A stretch of DNA of 64,000 bases, from the NCBI GenBank assembly GCA_951812925.1, contig OX638371.1:33640101-33704100 (forward strand). The letters run 5' to 3'. Source of the stretch: Calliopum simillimum (lineage: Eukaryota; Arthropoda; Insecta; Diptera; Lauxaniidae). The stretch's first letter is position 1, and each line of letters starts with the position of its first letter. Under the pieces are notes generated by a model. The model made no database searches. It saw only the letters and a list, made by a program, of their open reading frames with translations, and had not been told where the DNA came from. The translations under genes and the position numbers were made by a program. Below, piece by piece: positions 34,766-45,820 of the stretch.

Positions 34766-37570
34766 ATAATAATAGGCTCGAATGATATTATTCTTCGTTG
34801 TTGTAATTTATCCCTGGATCCCTATTATTGCTTAAAGTAAACTTATTCGACGTCCTTATCACATTAAGGAAATTATTATGGTCTTAGCCAGATGAGTATT
34901 CACTTTGACATCTCCTTTGTAAAACATGTGCTTCTAACGAAACAAAGTATTTACTTAGTCGGGAAGATGTTGAAGTCAAGGACCTCACAATTGTATCTTT
35001 ATAATATCTTTATATACTGCAGGTCGGGATCTAGGGATGAAAAAAGACCGGGATCCCGAAATAACATCCCTAGTACCGATACAGGACCACATTTGTATTG
35101 TCACAGACCACAGTCATAAGGAACTCGTTCATTCTCGGCTAAGGCTCAAGTCCATAGCTTCTTTATGGATCTTTTGGTCCTTTTTCATTGCGTTGTTAGG
35201 AGATTACAGCAAGGAATACCCTGATAAAGAGAAAACCTCTAAAGTAATGCAAAAAATGGTTAAAAATATGAGAGGAAGCATGGCCGAGCCTTTAACTATG
35301 AATGGTTATTGTTCGTCGTATCAACTATCATTGCTCTTTGTTTGGTCACTACTTTTTTGACCTTATTCAGCTTTCACGTCGACGATGCTGTATTAGTTGG
35401 TTAATTATTGCGACAATTTCGGCTGTTATGACGCTTCAATTAGAAATTAATATACGTTAGCAGTGTACGTCGAAACGACTAACATTTACTTTAGTGGGAT
35501 TTTAGTTTTGAATGGTGACAGTGTTTTTGATGTTTTTTTATAGGTTAAAAGTAATGTTCGTCGTTTCGACTACCATTTTTGGTTTGCTCTTTGATTTGCT
35601 TGCTACTTTTCTCTCTTAATATTTAAATTTTCTATTTTCTTCATTTGTATTGATAATGATGTCTTTTTAATTCTATATAGCTTTTAGTGTATTTGATGTA
35701 TTGTAATAATAGTTTATTACTAATCAACCATGAAGTACTAAGGTAACCCAAGGCATTCCTCAAGTTCTAATCCCAAAAGGAATGTGAAACACTACTAGTG
35801 TCCCATTTTCTCAATCCTACTAAATGATATGTACGTATGTATATGAATCAAAGTTGTTTATTTTATTTCTTCAGAAATGTCACCCTTTGATATAAAATGC
35901 TAAATTCACTTTCGAAAAAACACTGTGAAGGACAGCCCTGGTTGTTCAAAAAGACATATCGCATTACATTACGACAACACAAATCGTAGTCCGTCGTCGA
36001 CAGCTGCTTGACATTTGACACACAGCACAACACGTGCGTGTTTGAATTTCTTCCGATTTAAATTTTCGTGTGCAACTCGTTATTCCTTTGTGTGTCTCTG
36101 CGTATGCGCTTCGGTAACTGCGTTTTTTATTTTCTTTCTTTATTTAAATGCTTCCAAAGGTGTTTCTTTACTGGATTTTAATTTTTTTTTTTTTGTTTGT
36201 TTGTTTATTTTTTTCGTTTACATTGAATTCCATGCGCCCATTTTTTGCCACGCCTCTTTAGCGTTGTCTTCATCCGGTGTATGTGTGTCTGTGCTTCGTC
36301 GCATCGCGGTCGTTGCCATCCGCATCATTAAGTGATTCGCAGTAATTATGAGCATTTCAGTTTGTTGTTGTCGAATTTGTTTTTGTGACTTGCACAACAA
36401 CAAGAACTTCCGCTGCCCTTAGGGGTCAGTGGGGACGTCAAAGTCACTTCGTACGGGGAATGTTTTTCAGATTTGTAGAGTATCATGTTGCATGCAAACA
36501 ACGTGTTGCTACTGCAAATGTTGAAAATAAATTCAAATTAAAATATTCACGCAAGTTATGTCGGGTTAACTAACTAGAGATAACTTTTGTTGTTTTTGTC
36601 TGTAAATGAGCACAAAGACTTTTTTGTTTTTATTTCTAGAGTTTTGAACTGAAGCGAAACATTTCATGCATTCAAAGTTGGAGAGTAGTTTACCCTTTAT
36701 GCCTATGGAGACTTTTATGTTATCAATTTTAATGAATCCAGATTGAAACATAAAAAAATATTTGAAAAAAGTATTGATTCTTAGAGAAATGATAGTCCTT
36801 TAGTCTTCCAGCAAAGCACTCTTTTCATTACTCCGTTTCGAGTATGTTCCATCTAAATATCTTTCAAGGATGGTGTTTCTGCGCTTAACGCAATTTTCAT
36901 TTCCAATTTTAACCGAAAGGTCTAGGCTAATTTTTTCATGATTTCGAAGAGCAACTTTCGGCCGGACTGATTTACTGAAAATTGCCATCACAAACAGCGA
37001 TTACTGCATACACAAATATGACACAAGTTTCAATTTCCCAGCAAAAATTCGTTGGAAAATGATAGACCTCAATTTGTTGCTAGACTATTAGCATTAAACT
37101 CCTTCAAAATCATCTGGTCAAACTTGCTTCCCGAAAATAGGGTTACTTCTTTTCGGTTCCTTGACATAGTTGCAATAAAATGGCAGACAATTTCGCTTGG
37201 AAAGGATTATCAACACAGCTTGCCATGGAGGTTAATTAAACTAAACCCAAACAATTGGCAAAATAAAAAACTTCAAGAAGGTTGGAACGATACTAAAGCT
37301 AAAATATTCTATCTAAAGGTTCCAAACAGAGAACACTAACTTCTGTTGAACAGAAAACGTATACATACTGTTACAGGATACTCAGAGGACAACATCCAAT
37401 TAGGAAACATCTCTCTTGCATGGAATTAGTCCAAAAGAGACATGTTTTCTTGGTCTATATCCGTAAAATATTATTCAAACTTCATTTGCTTAATTTGTCC
37501 TAAGATAACACTCTACAACAAATAATGGGATTGTGATTGTTGCATGATACTCGTTTGGCAATACTGAAAG
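34766..37570. other. Non-coding, several unassigned short ORFs
   Basis: I recognise no gene. A tiny CTAGGGATG...CATCCCTAG hairpin lies at 35031-35072. ORFs at 35037-35360 (plus), 36800-36991 (minus) and 37052-37339 (plus) have fairly balanced amino-acid composition but no domain I know; they could be decayed transposon or chance. 35990-36420 is less AT-rich and unique in the window. Confidence 0.4.
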
Positions 37571-37589
37571 CACTTTCCGCGTTGGAACC

Positions 37590-38730
37590 GATTCCGTTTT
37601 CAAAATTGGTACATCAGCTCTAGATTTTCAGCAATTTGAGGTCAAAAACACCTAATTCATCACGTAGTGCTTCTTTTTCTCTTCAAAACGAGCTCTTGAA
37701 AAATGTCGCACGATACTTCCTTCAAACTAACGACTGACATGGATTTCGTGATATCTTTTAAAAATGACCATAACTTTTAAAGAAAGCATCGTACGACACT
37801 TTTCAAGAGCTCATTTTGAAGAGAAAGAATAACACTAAGTGATGAACTAAGTAATAAACTAGTAAGAGTGTTACCTTTGGCCCGGCCAAACTTCATATAC
37901 CCTACACAGCAGTATTTTGAAAATTTTGCTTATATGGAAGGTGCCACGCCCTCTTGTCCGAATTCACTCAGTTTTTTTCTCAGAGTTTGCATTTATAGTT
38001 CTTAGTATTTGAGTGAAATTTGGTTGAATTATTTGAAAAAATATTTTCAGGATAGCGTTTTGCAGCTTTTGCTTATATGGGCGGTGCCACGCCCTCTTGT
38101 CTGATTTTATCCAGTTTTTGCTTAAAGCTTGCATTTATCGTTCTTAGTGTCTGAATAAAATTAAGTTCGATTATCTCAAAAAACGCTTTCAGTACAGCGT
38201 TTTGAAGCTTTTGCTTATATGAAAAGTGCCACGCTCTCTGGTCCGAATTTTTTGCTCAGAGCTTGCGCTTACAATTCGTAGTTTTTATGTGTATTTGGGT
38301 TGCATTATCGTGAAAAATACTTCGAAAGCTGCATTTTGAAGATATTTTTTGTATGAGCGGTAGGCGTGTCCGTTGACCGATTTTGCTCATTTTCAATCCC
38401 CCGAGCTAACTTTGACGACGGAGGCTTGTACCAAATTTCATTGAATTATCTTGCTTAGTTTTCCCAAAACATTTTCCACACACTGCCAGCCACCCAGCCA
38501 GACAAACAGATATGGCTATATCGACTCAGGAGGTGACGCTGATCAAGAATATATATACTTTTCTATATCTGCCACGCCTCCTTCTCTGCGTTACAAACGG
38601 AAGGACAAAGTGAATATACCCTGGGTGTAGGGTATAAAAAAGATGTTCATGTTCGTGGTTTCACCTCAAATAACTCAAAATCTAGAGCTGATGGACCAAT
38701 TCTAACTTCGGATTTGGATTTGGATTCTAC
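37590..38730. mobile_element. Foldback element interrupted by repeat copy C
   Basis: ATTGGTACATCAGCTCTAGA followed by TTTTCAGCAATTTGAGGT (37598-37635) is found inverted at 38666-38703, on the other side of repeat copy C. Inside, ATCACGTAGTGCTTC then TTTTTCTCTTCAAAACGAGC and TCTTGAAAAATGTCGCACGA (37659-37718) faces its complement at 37787-37842. The original palindrome was probably about 360 bp before copy C (37858-38636) inserted. Confidence 0.65.
37858..38636 (+). repeat. GTGCCACGCC dispersed repeat, copy C
   Basis: A 779-bp copy starting ACTAGTAAGAGTGTTACCTT and ending CCCTGGGTGTAGGGTATA. Three units carry GTGCCACGCCC, GTGCCACGCCC and GTGCCACGCTC near 37940, 38084 and 38226 (about 143-bp period). 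The CAGC array is short here. It lies within the arms of the foldback element at 37590-38730. Confidence 0.85.
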
Positions 38731-41188
38731 GCAGAAAGTTCCATCAGTTCCAAAATCATTTGTATAAGTAAGACAGTTTTATCTCAACAACGCCTGTCTG
38801 ATGGTGAAATTTTAAAGTTTGCGTAAATTCGTTACAGGTAAGACTGTATGTAGTCTGAATTTTTCTTTGAAAAGAACTCTATGAACAGATATTTTCCTTT
38901 TAAAAAATTCAAGAAAATCTTGAAACGCTTACTATAATGTTTTATAAACCTGTGCGAACTTTTTTGTAATGACATCACTATATTGTTCCCCATTAAGGCA
39001 TAATGTTTGTTCATTTTCATCAAATATTAACTAAAATTTATGGTTCCGCTCAATTAACAAATTTAAATTAATCATCAAATTTATTAGATCATCCGAAATT
39101 TTAAAATTTGAGTTAAAATTAAAACGCTTAGTACTCTAAGGTTCTTAATTTGTCTTCAAATATTAATGGTTTAAGGTCACTTTAATTGATGATTATATAT
39201 GTACATATTTCCATATCTACAAAAGAACTGTTTTATTAAATTTTACTAACAATACTTTATTAATTACACTTTATTTTAAGATTATCATCAACACAAAAAA
39301 AAAAAAAAAAAAATGTGTACTAAATATGTCTTGTCATATAAGTTGGCCAGAGGTTAAATTCTTTCTGGTGTTGTTGCTTAGAAATTTTAATAAAAATTTT
39401 GTATGTTAACGGCCAAGGACGTTTTTAAAAAAATAGCCTGATGAACCTTTAAGTTTTGTCTTTTGGAAAAATATATCTTTTCCTCTAAAGTACTATTCAA
39501 AAATCATTAAAAACAACTCTCAGAGTTGGTTGGAGTATCAGAAATTAACTCATTTAAAATTCTTCATAGTCGTCTTGGCATGACTAAAAGCATACGAAAG
39601 CACTGCTTTTGTACGATTGGTTGACAATACGCAAATACCGTTTGCAGTCCAGTTTTTTTGATAGATCCGTCCCAACAAAATATTTTACGGACAATTTTTA
39701 CGGAAACATTTTTAGCCTATTTATCGAACTTAAAGACAATTTTGTTGAAAGTACCTAACATTCTTCAATTAAAAATAAAACAGAAATCTATGAAATTTTT
39801 TAAAGCAAAACTTGCAAGTCTTGTAAATAAATTAAAAATCATGACTTTCCCGCTTAAATGTGATGCCTCGTAAATAATGATGTGTGCGCGACTTCCTGGC
39901 CCCTATATAAACTTTAACATTATAGTGTTACAGCTTCCATTGCCTGCGTCCTCCTCCTGCCGACCAATTTTTGTGGCTCCACTGACCCTTTGTGTATGTA
40001 CTATGCATTTAATGTACTATGTTGATATGCAAGTGTGTCACACTTGTCACTTGCACACACTCTTTCTTTGTTCGTATGTATGTATGTATGTAACTATGTA
40101 TAGTATATCTCGCAGATGCATTGCATCGTTTGCTCATTTCGGATGCGCGTGCAATGTTGTGCAAATTATGTTGCTGCTGCTGTTTCTGATTTCTAAGCGA
40201 AAGCAGCGGACACTGCTGTTCGGCTACCAGCAGTATATGCGCGTCCGAAACAAAGTACCGGAGCACAAGGAATCAGTTGTCGTTGTTGTCTCTACACTGA
40301 AAAAAAAAGCAAATTGTCTTCAAATAAATACCCTGCAGGCAAACGGACTAGTTTAAGAGAAGTTCATTGACTAATCCTCTACCAACCAGTACTAGTCCGA
40401 CTTTAATCCTTTTTGCATACAAGCAACTGTTCTTTTGTGTGTTGATGTCCTGCGAAATTTCAATTGGCCCTTTATGCTTTACTTCTGCACCAGTCCGGGG
40501 CTAGTTGTGGTATGGAAGTAGTCACTTAACAACTAGTCTTGAACCTGTTGTTTAGTGTAGCCCTCCGATAGTAATACACGTATACATATAGTGAAAAACT
40601 CTGAACATTTTCAAACAATTTTTTTTTTTTATATCAATTTTTATTTTCTAAACATAAATTAAAAAAAGTAAAATATCATTTACTTAATACATGTTATACA
40701 TATTTATTAATTATGTATGGCATGCTCTTTAGATAGCTTTCTTTTTTGCTGCCTGAAACGTTTCATGCACTTGATTCTTGAGATCTGAGAGAGACAAAGT
40801 CGAATGAATTGCATCTGGAAATAGAGATAGGAATTAATATAACGTATGGCTTATACATTTTTGAATATTATTTGATTTGAACAATACCTACAATTTGTTT
40901 GAAAAAGTTTTTAAAATAATATAGGTCAAGCGTCCCGTTCACACTGTAGGCTGAATTTACCTTTACGTCAAAAATTGCTTCCAAATATTTAAGAAATCCG
41001 ATCCTTAACAGTTTCTTTAGAGCGGACAACTATTGTCAATGGATTTTTTTATAAATACCATTTAAAGTAAAAAATTTCTATTAAAATTACTTACTTTGTC
41101 CTTTGTCTTATTTCCATATTTTATATTTATGCTTTATTTTTTGTTTTTTTTTTTAAGATTTTTCTTGAAAAGTTTAACACAATCAGAC
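38731..41188. other. Non-coding; unique-looking island 39880-40360
   Basis: No gene is recognised. 39880-40360 is relatively GC-rich, contains a TATG microsatellite and the longest unassigned plus-strand ORF (159 codons), with an overlapping 85-codon minus ORF and no domain. It may be host intergenic DNA. Confidence 0.4.
40073..40092. repeat. TATG microsatellite
   Basis: About four to five TATG units in the middle of the 39.9-40.4 kb island. Confidence 0.85.
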
Positions 41189-41440
41189 ATCGTAGATACA
41201 AATTTCGTGAGATCTACGAAAGTGCTTTCATTAATTTCGAATTGCTATGACGTGAATTCAAGATTTCGTAGATTGAAACTCCGAAACTCAAATTTTTTTT
41301 AATTTTCGATGACTAGATGACTACCGAAAAAATTTTATTTAAAAAGAACTTCAAACTCCATGAATCTCGAAGTTACGTTCGTAATTTGTTGAAATCAATA
41401 GTAGCATTTTTGTAGATCTCACGAAATTCGTATCTACGAT
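41189..41440. mobile_element. 252-bp palindromic element
   Basis: ATCGTAGATACAAATTTCGT then GAGATCTACG at the left faces its complement (GTAGATCTCACGAAATTCGT then ATCTACGAT) at the right; pairing continues imperfectly to the centre near 41315. No clear target duplication was found. Confidence 0.7.
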
Positions 41441-41682
41441 AGATTCAATGATAGGCCTGAATTTGTTTTGACACAATACAATTTGACAGAAAAAAATTTT
41501 TAAAAGCAAATAACAAAAATCTGCGCCCACAAACTGATATCGAACTGGCCCTCTGTGCATCCCTTTTTAACCAGTTTTGAGCTAGTAGTAACCGTGAACT
41601 AGTGTCTTTTGTAGACTGTCTCGTATTTTTACTGCAGGGTATGTTTGGTAGGCGGTACTTCAAAATATTTCTCCCTATAGAT

Positions 41683-41990
41683 AAGTGATGAGCAAAATTT
41701 GTCTTGGTCTTGGTAATTTTTCAAGACCAAGACGCTGACATAATTTTCAGTCTTGGTATTTTATAGGTAATAGGTGTGTCATACCTTTTTAAGCATTAAA
41801 TCATCTCTCAATTCAAAATTTGTCGTCTTAAAAACCCAACTGCTTTGTAAAAAAATGGTTTGGGAATTTTGAATACTTAACAGTCTTTAGAAATTTTTTC
41901 AAAACCAAGACCAAAATCGAGAACAAGACTAATTGTCTAAGGTCAAGACCAAGACTCAACGTCTAAGATCAAGGCTGCTATGGTCATATT
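41683..41990. mobile_element. Decayed CTTGGTCTTGG (hAT-like) palindrome; carries the empty site
   Basis: It begins AAGTGATGAGCAAAATTTGT then CTTGGTCTTGG, and contains the same ordered sequence as 44045-45347 (ATCTCAATTC, TTGAATACT, CTTTAGAAAT, CAAGACCAAGAC). The right end is lost. At 41833-41849 it reads AACCCAACTGCTTTGTA, where the 44-kb copy has the nested MITE between AACCAACTA and CTTTGTA. Confidence 0.7.
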
Positions 41991-43248
41991 AAGAGCTTTT
42001 CGAAATGAACTAAAAATTTAGGTTAGTTTCAAAATAACTGTATAGAAAAACAGTTTACCATTTGGTTAACATCAAGCCAGCAGTCACAGTAAAAACCGAA
42101 CTATACGGTTGGAACGATGATATTTGTGTTTGGGGTTTTTTCGTTTCGATTTGATTAGCTTATAGTAGTTAACCATTAGCAAAGGTTCTTGCAAATTATA
42201 AGCTTCATCAAGAGGACCATTGAATGGTTTATCAAGTAAGAGAGTGTTTTAAAGAAGGCGCGAAAGTTTTTGGATTTTCTACCGATTTGTGTTCAATATT
42301 ATTGCGTTAAATCGTGGCATTTCATGTACATAGTACTTATTGCAATTAAATAGTTTTTTCTCTGTGTATAACTTTGTGTCCGTGTGTGCATATGACATTT
42401 GTATCTCATTCGGTTTTGTTGGCTGCAAATGTCGTTTCTTCCGTTTTGTGGTCATGTTGTGCTCGTTCTGCTCTTCCCAAATTTACCCCCATCTATGCCT
42501 TTTGGCATGCATGTCACTGGCATTGCCTGTAAATTATTTGAATTTAGTCAACTTGGCGCATTAACTGAAGTTGTTGCTGTTGTTTTCAATTCGTTGCTTT
42601 TTCCCCGTTTTGTTTTAACTTCGTTTTTTACAAACCAAGTGACTGAATTTATGGTTTTTAAATTTGTTTTAGTTTGTGGTCAGTTCGATTTAAAAGACTT
42701 ATTTGGTAGTTTTCGAATTTTCTTTAAATTTTTCCATACATACAAAATAAGCATGTGCAGATACAATTTATACAATTTGTTCAACACTGAAACTTTACTG
42801 CGCTGCAATCGAATTCTGTATAATTAAATTACACATCAAGCAGCTAACGCTTACATACATACCCTCAGACTTCGAAAATTGAAATTTTCTCGATGGTTCT
42901 AGTTACAGCTGCTTTGAATATACATTTTTCTGCTACACATGAAACTTCTCAGTTGTCTAGCAGTAATGTAACATTAACTTTGTGCTTTACTCGCATCATC
43001 ATGACATTTCCAATGGTTATGCTGTTAATATATCTTGCTAGCTCTTGTTTCGTACTGTATGTACTGTGCTAATTCGTTTTACGTTAGTTAGCACTGATGA
43101 CATGTCTCAACAGAGCGCTGTGAATATTTAACTTTATTGCGTAGTTGTAGTTTGTGTTTTATGTATGTCACAATTATGTTGATCACCGACTTTCCAATGA
43201 ATTACGCCAGCTGGATTTTTGACTTCAGATCTCAATCTTTTGTATTTT
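41991..43248. other. Non-coding
   Basis: No gene is recognised. The long T-rich plus-strand ORFs at 42340-42827 are hydrophobic by composition only and show no domain. Confidence 0.4.
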
Positions 43249-43413
43249 CTAGTTCTCTTCTACTCTATTACATCTACCACGAACTGAGTATATCAGAGCA
43301 ATTATAAACAATATTATTAATATTACGAGTACAGTCCAAAATTCGTAATCACTCCACTCAGTTCCATAAAATGATAGTCTACTACTAGTGTCATCTGATG
43401 TGCGCGATTTCAT
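43249..43413 (-). CDS. Candidate 54-residue single-pass membrane peptide
   Basis: The start chosen is ATG at 43413-43411, giving MKSRTSDDTSS, then a polar, acidic and Trp-containing stretch (FYGTEWSDYEFW), one hydrophobic segment of about 19 residues (TVLVILIILFIIALIYSV), and a short basic then acidic tail (RGRCNRVEEN) before TAG. The charge pattern around the segment and the content of D, E, R, S and W differ from the F/K/N/Y-rich chance ORFs nearby. An in-frame ATG 32 codons upstream exists (43509), but a pyrimidine-rich acceptor-like TTGTTTTATTTTTAG lies between, so the upstream part may be untranslated or intronic. I do not recognise a family. A chance ORF is still quite possible. Confidence 0.3.
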   Translation of the reverse strand: MKSRTSDDTSSRLSFYGTEWSDYEFWTVLVILIILFIIALIYSVRGRCNRVEEN

Positions 43414-44036
43414 CGAAAAGAAAGTGTTATTTAAATTTAAAGTTCTAAAAATAAAACAATTTAAGTTTTTTTTTATTAATCTTACATTTTTTGATAAGCA
43501 GAAATCCAAAGCAAAAAAATAAAAAATAAAAAGAACAAGTGTTTAGAAATGAAATTTGCGCGCAATGTCTAGATAAGAACTTATAAAATGTTAGACAAGC
43601 CAACAAATCGATTAATTTCAGCTGTTCGAACACAGGGCATTAAACTTAAAAGACTGCCAAACCAGTAGCTTGGAATCGGCATTGTTCTTAATCAAAAGAG
43701 CATTTCTGTAAAGTGTATTTCTAATAAAAATACCTTTATAATTATATACTTTTCGATAGCACTTTAATAATATAGAAAATTACCAGAATTTGCTGAATTT
43801 CTCGTAAGTAATATATTTTTTAAAGCATGGTTAGAATCATATATCCAGAATAAAAACTATAAATGGGTGCGAGCGCCAATTTCTTTGGTTCTCTCATGTT
43901 AATATCTGAACATTCCTCGAACTTATCATCTAATTCGATTTTATAACTAAGAAATAAACTAGTTATGACAGGATCCGCGAGTACCCAAACTACAGAGAAA
44001 ATCCAAAAAACAACGATGATCGACCATATCGAAAGC
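43414..44036. other. Non-coding
   Basis: No gene is recognised between the small ORF and the hAT-like element. A short GT-AG segment of 41 bp on the minus strand (43445-43485) could be a tiny 5' UTR intron for the small ORF but is below usual fly intron size. Confidence 0.35.
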
Positions 44037-44044
44037 TTTGGTAA

Positions 44045-45347
44045 TAATGATGAGCAAAATTATTCTTGGTCTTGATTCTTGCTCTTGGTCTTGATAATTT
44101 TGCAAGAACAAGACCAAGACGAAGACGCTGATATCATTGCAAGACCAAGACCAAGACTGCTATGATCTTGGTCTTGGTCTTGCTCATGATGATCATCAAG
44201 ACCAAGACTAATATTTAGTATTGCGAATTTATAGTTAATAGGTATGTCACGCCCATTTCAAGCATAAAATCATATCTCAATTCGAAATTTGGCATCTTAA
44301 AAAACCAACTAGAGTAGAACGGGGCAATGTCGTGCACTCAACTTTGACATGCTCGTAAAGCCGTACATCTCAAGCGAATGCGACGAGTAAGCATCCGATC
44401 GAAAGATAATTTCATTGGTTACATCCATGTGTAACAACATTTGTGTAGCGAGAAATTGTGTTTGTGTAAGTGAAGAAACAAAAAATGTGCACGACATTAC
44501 CCCCCTCAAAATTTGTGGGGCAATGTCGTGCATTGTTTTCCGAGTATAGTAAAGGTACCAAAATGTGTGAGAAATGATAGGTAGTGGTTCTATTAGTGGA
44601 GATTTAGCATTATCATGTATTTATTCATTATTATACAAGTGTGAAGTACATAATATGTTGTGTAGAGTAGAACGGGGCAATGTCGTGCACTCAACTTTGA
44701 CATGCTCGTAAAGCCGTACATCTCAAGCGAATGCAACGAGTAAGCATCCGATCGAAAGATAATTTCATTGGTTACATCCATGTGTAACAACATTTGTGTA
44801 GCAAGAAATTGTGTTTGTGTAAGTGAATGTGCACGACATTACCCCAATGGTCGTTTTAAAGGTCAACTTCGATAACTCGGTGAAGCCCAAAATTTTTTTC
44901 GAAAACCAAATACTTCTTTTCTTTGGCAGGATATTTCGTTTCAGAAAACACTTACCTGGTATATTTTCCCGGAAGGAAAATTATTTTTCTGATCCGATAA
45001 AAAAACACTTTTATCGTCCCGAAAGCGTGCGTTTTGAAAAAAAAGTTACTCTGTAGAGACGAACTGGTTAAAATTGCTAGTATTATATGCATAAGCTCAG
45101 TAGGTTAGCAGGTCTCTACCTTACGAACAGTTGGTAAATCATTCAATTCTTTGTGCTAAAACAGCCAGTGCAAGACATTACCCCCTGCGCGACATTACCC
45201 CGTTCTACTCTACTTTGTACAAATTATGTTTGGAAGTTTTGAATACTCAACATTCTTTAGAAATATTTTCAAGACCAAGACACAATATGCAAGAACAAGA
45301 CCAAGAATGCTATGGTGTTGGTCTTAGTCTTGGTTTGCTCATCACTA
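44045..45347. mobile_element. hAT-like CTTGGTCTTGG palindromic element with a nested MITE
   Basis: The left end TAATGATGAGCAAAA and the inverted right end TAGTGATGAGCAAAC match closely. The flanks TTTGGTAA (44037-44044) and TTTTGTAA (45348-45355) form an 8-bp duplication with one change, as in hAT elements. The element's own sequence, about 400 bp, is largely CTTGGTCTTGG and its complement; 901 bp of the 1303 bp are the nested insertion plus one TA. It is non-coding. Confidence 0.8.
44312..45210. mobile_element. TA-flanked MITE, nested, with internally duplicated end
   Basis: The ends GAGTAGAACGGGG (left) and CCCCGTTCTACTC (right) are exact complements, and pairing continues with one or two changes (CAATGTCGTGCA facing TGCGCGACATTA). 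TA flanks both ends (44310-44311 and 45211-45212). The paralogous empty site at 41833-41849 confirms the insertion. The first ~165 bp are duplicated inside from 44665, again preceded by TA. GGGGCAATGTCGTGCA or its complement occurs about seven times. The minus ORFs at 44309-44533 and 44593-44793 are this duplication read through and not genes. Confidence 0.88.
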
Positions 45348-45512
45348 TTTTGTAATACCAACAAAAAGCCCGGGACAGTCTCTTTTTGTATTGATACCTT
45401 TGTATACGCTACCTAATTTTAATTTTTTCCTGTCAACAACAATGAGACTAATATTAATTTATTTTTAAATTTTAAATTTTTGCCTTAGATAAATATTTTT
45501 TTGTTTGGTATT

Positions 45513-45580
45513 GGGGAAATTTGAACCTGGAACCTGTCGTGTGATAGATGCGGACGTTAACGAACTCAGCCACTGCCATC
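45513..45580 (-). ncRNA. tRNA-like (SINE-head) sequence, decayed
   Basis: On the minus strand, TGGCTGAGTTCG (45572-45561) fits the Pol III A box, and GGTTCAAATTTCC (45526-45514) fits the B box, at tRNA-like spacing of about 45 bases. An A-rich stretch follows downstream (CAAACAAAAAAATATTT). The acceptor arms do not pair, so this is not a working tRNA; a tRNA-derived SINE head or tRNA pseudogene is the inference. Confidence 0.5.
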
Positions 45581-45627
45581 ATTATTGTGAAGTTGACTGA
45601 AAGTCTATTTGTTTTGAAATTAGCTTC

Positions 45628-45820
45628 TACCACGTTCGTGTGTGTGTTGACTACGTTTCGTTGCTGATTTGAATTTAACAACGCTTGGTAACCAGCGTTG
45701 CTAAATAATTTTTAAGCACGTTCGTGAGTGATTAGCAACGCACCACACAAATATGAACTTGGAGCGTTGTTAAATCCAAATCAGCAACGAAACGTAGTTA
45801 CAACACTCATGAACGTGGTA
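45628..45820. mobile_element. 193-bp palindromic MITE
   Basis: TACCACGTTC at the left is complementary to GAACGTGGTA at the right; the arms continue with ACTACGTTTCGTTGCTGATT facing AATCAGCAACGAAACGTAGT and TTTAACAACGCT facing AGCGTTGTTAAA. AGCAACG/CGTTGCT words fill the middle. No sure target duplication was found. Confidence 0.75.

Noticed and set aside
35037..35360. 107-codon plus-strand ORF with fairly balanced composition
   Set aside because: No family recognised, and its start lies inside a small CTAGGGATG hairpin; kept only as an unassigned ORF.
36800..37339. Minus ORF 36800-36991 and plus ORF 37052-37339
   Set aside because: Composition looks less random than neighbours, but neither shows a domain or splice context I could defend.
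38826..38850. Second ratchet-like site (TTCGTTACAG followed by GTAAGACTG)
   Set aside because: The upstream sequence lacks a pyrimidine tract, so the acceptor half is weak.
39877..40356. 159-codon plus-strand ORF in a less AT-rich island
   Set aside because: No recognisable domain, biased by the TATG and GTT tracts inside it, and overlapped by an 85-codon ORF on the other strand; composition alone explains the length.
42340..42827. Two overlapping plus-strand ORFs of 74 and 142 codons that look hydrophobic
   Set aside because: The F, L and V content follows from T-rich sequence; no charge pattern or domain supports a real membrane protein.
44309..44793. Two near-identical minus-strand ORFs (74 and 66 codons)
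   Set aside because: They are the same duplicated end of a non-coding MITE; the identity reflects DNA duplication, not protein conservation.
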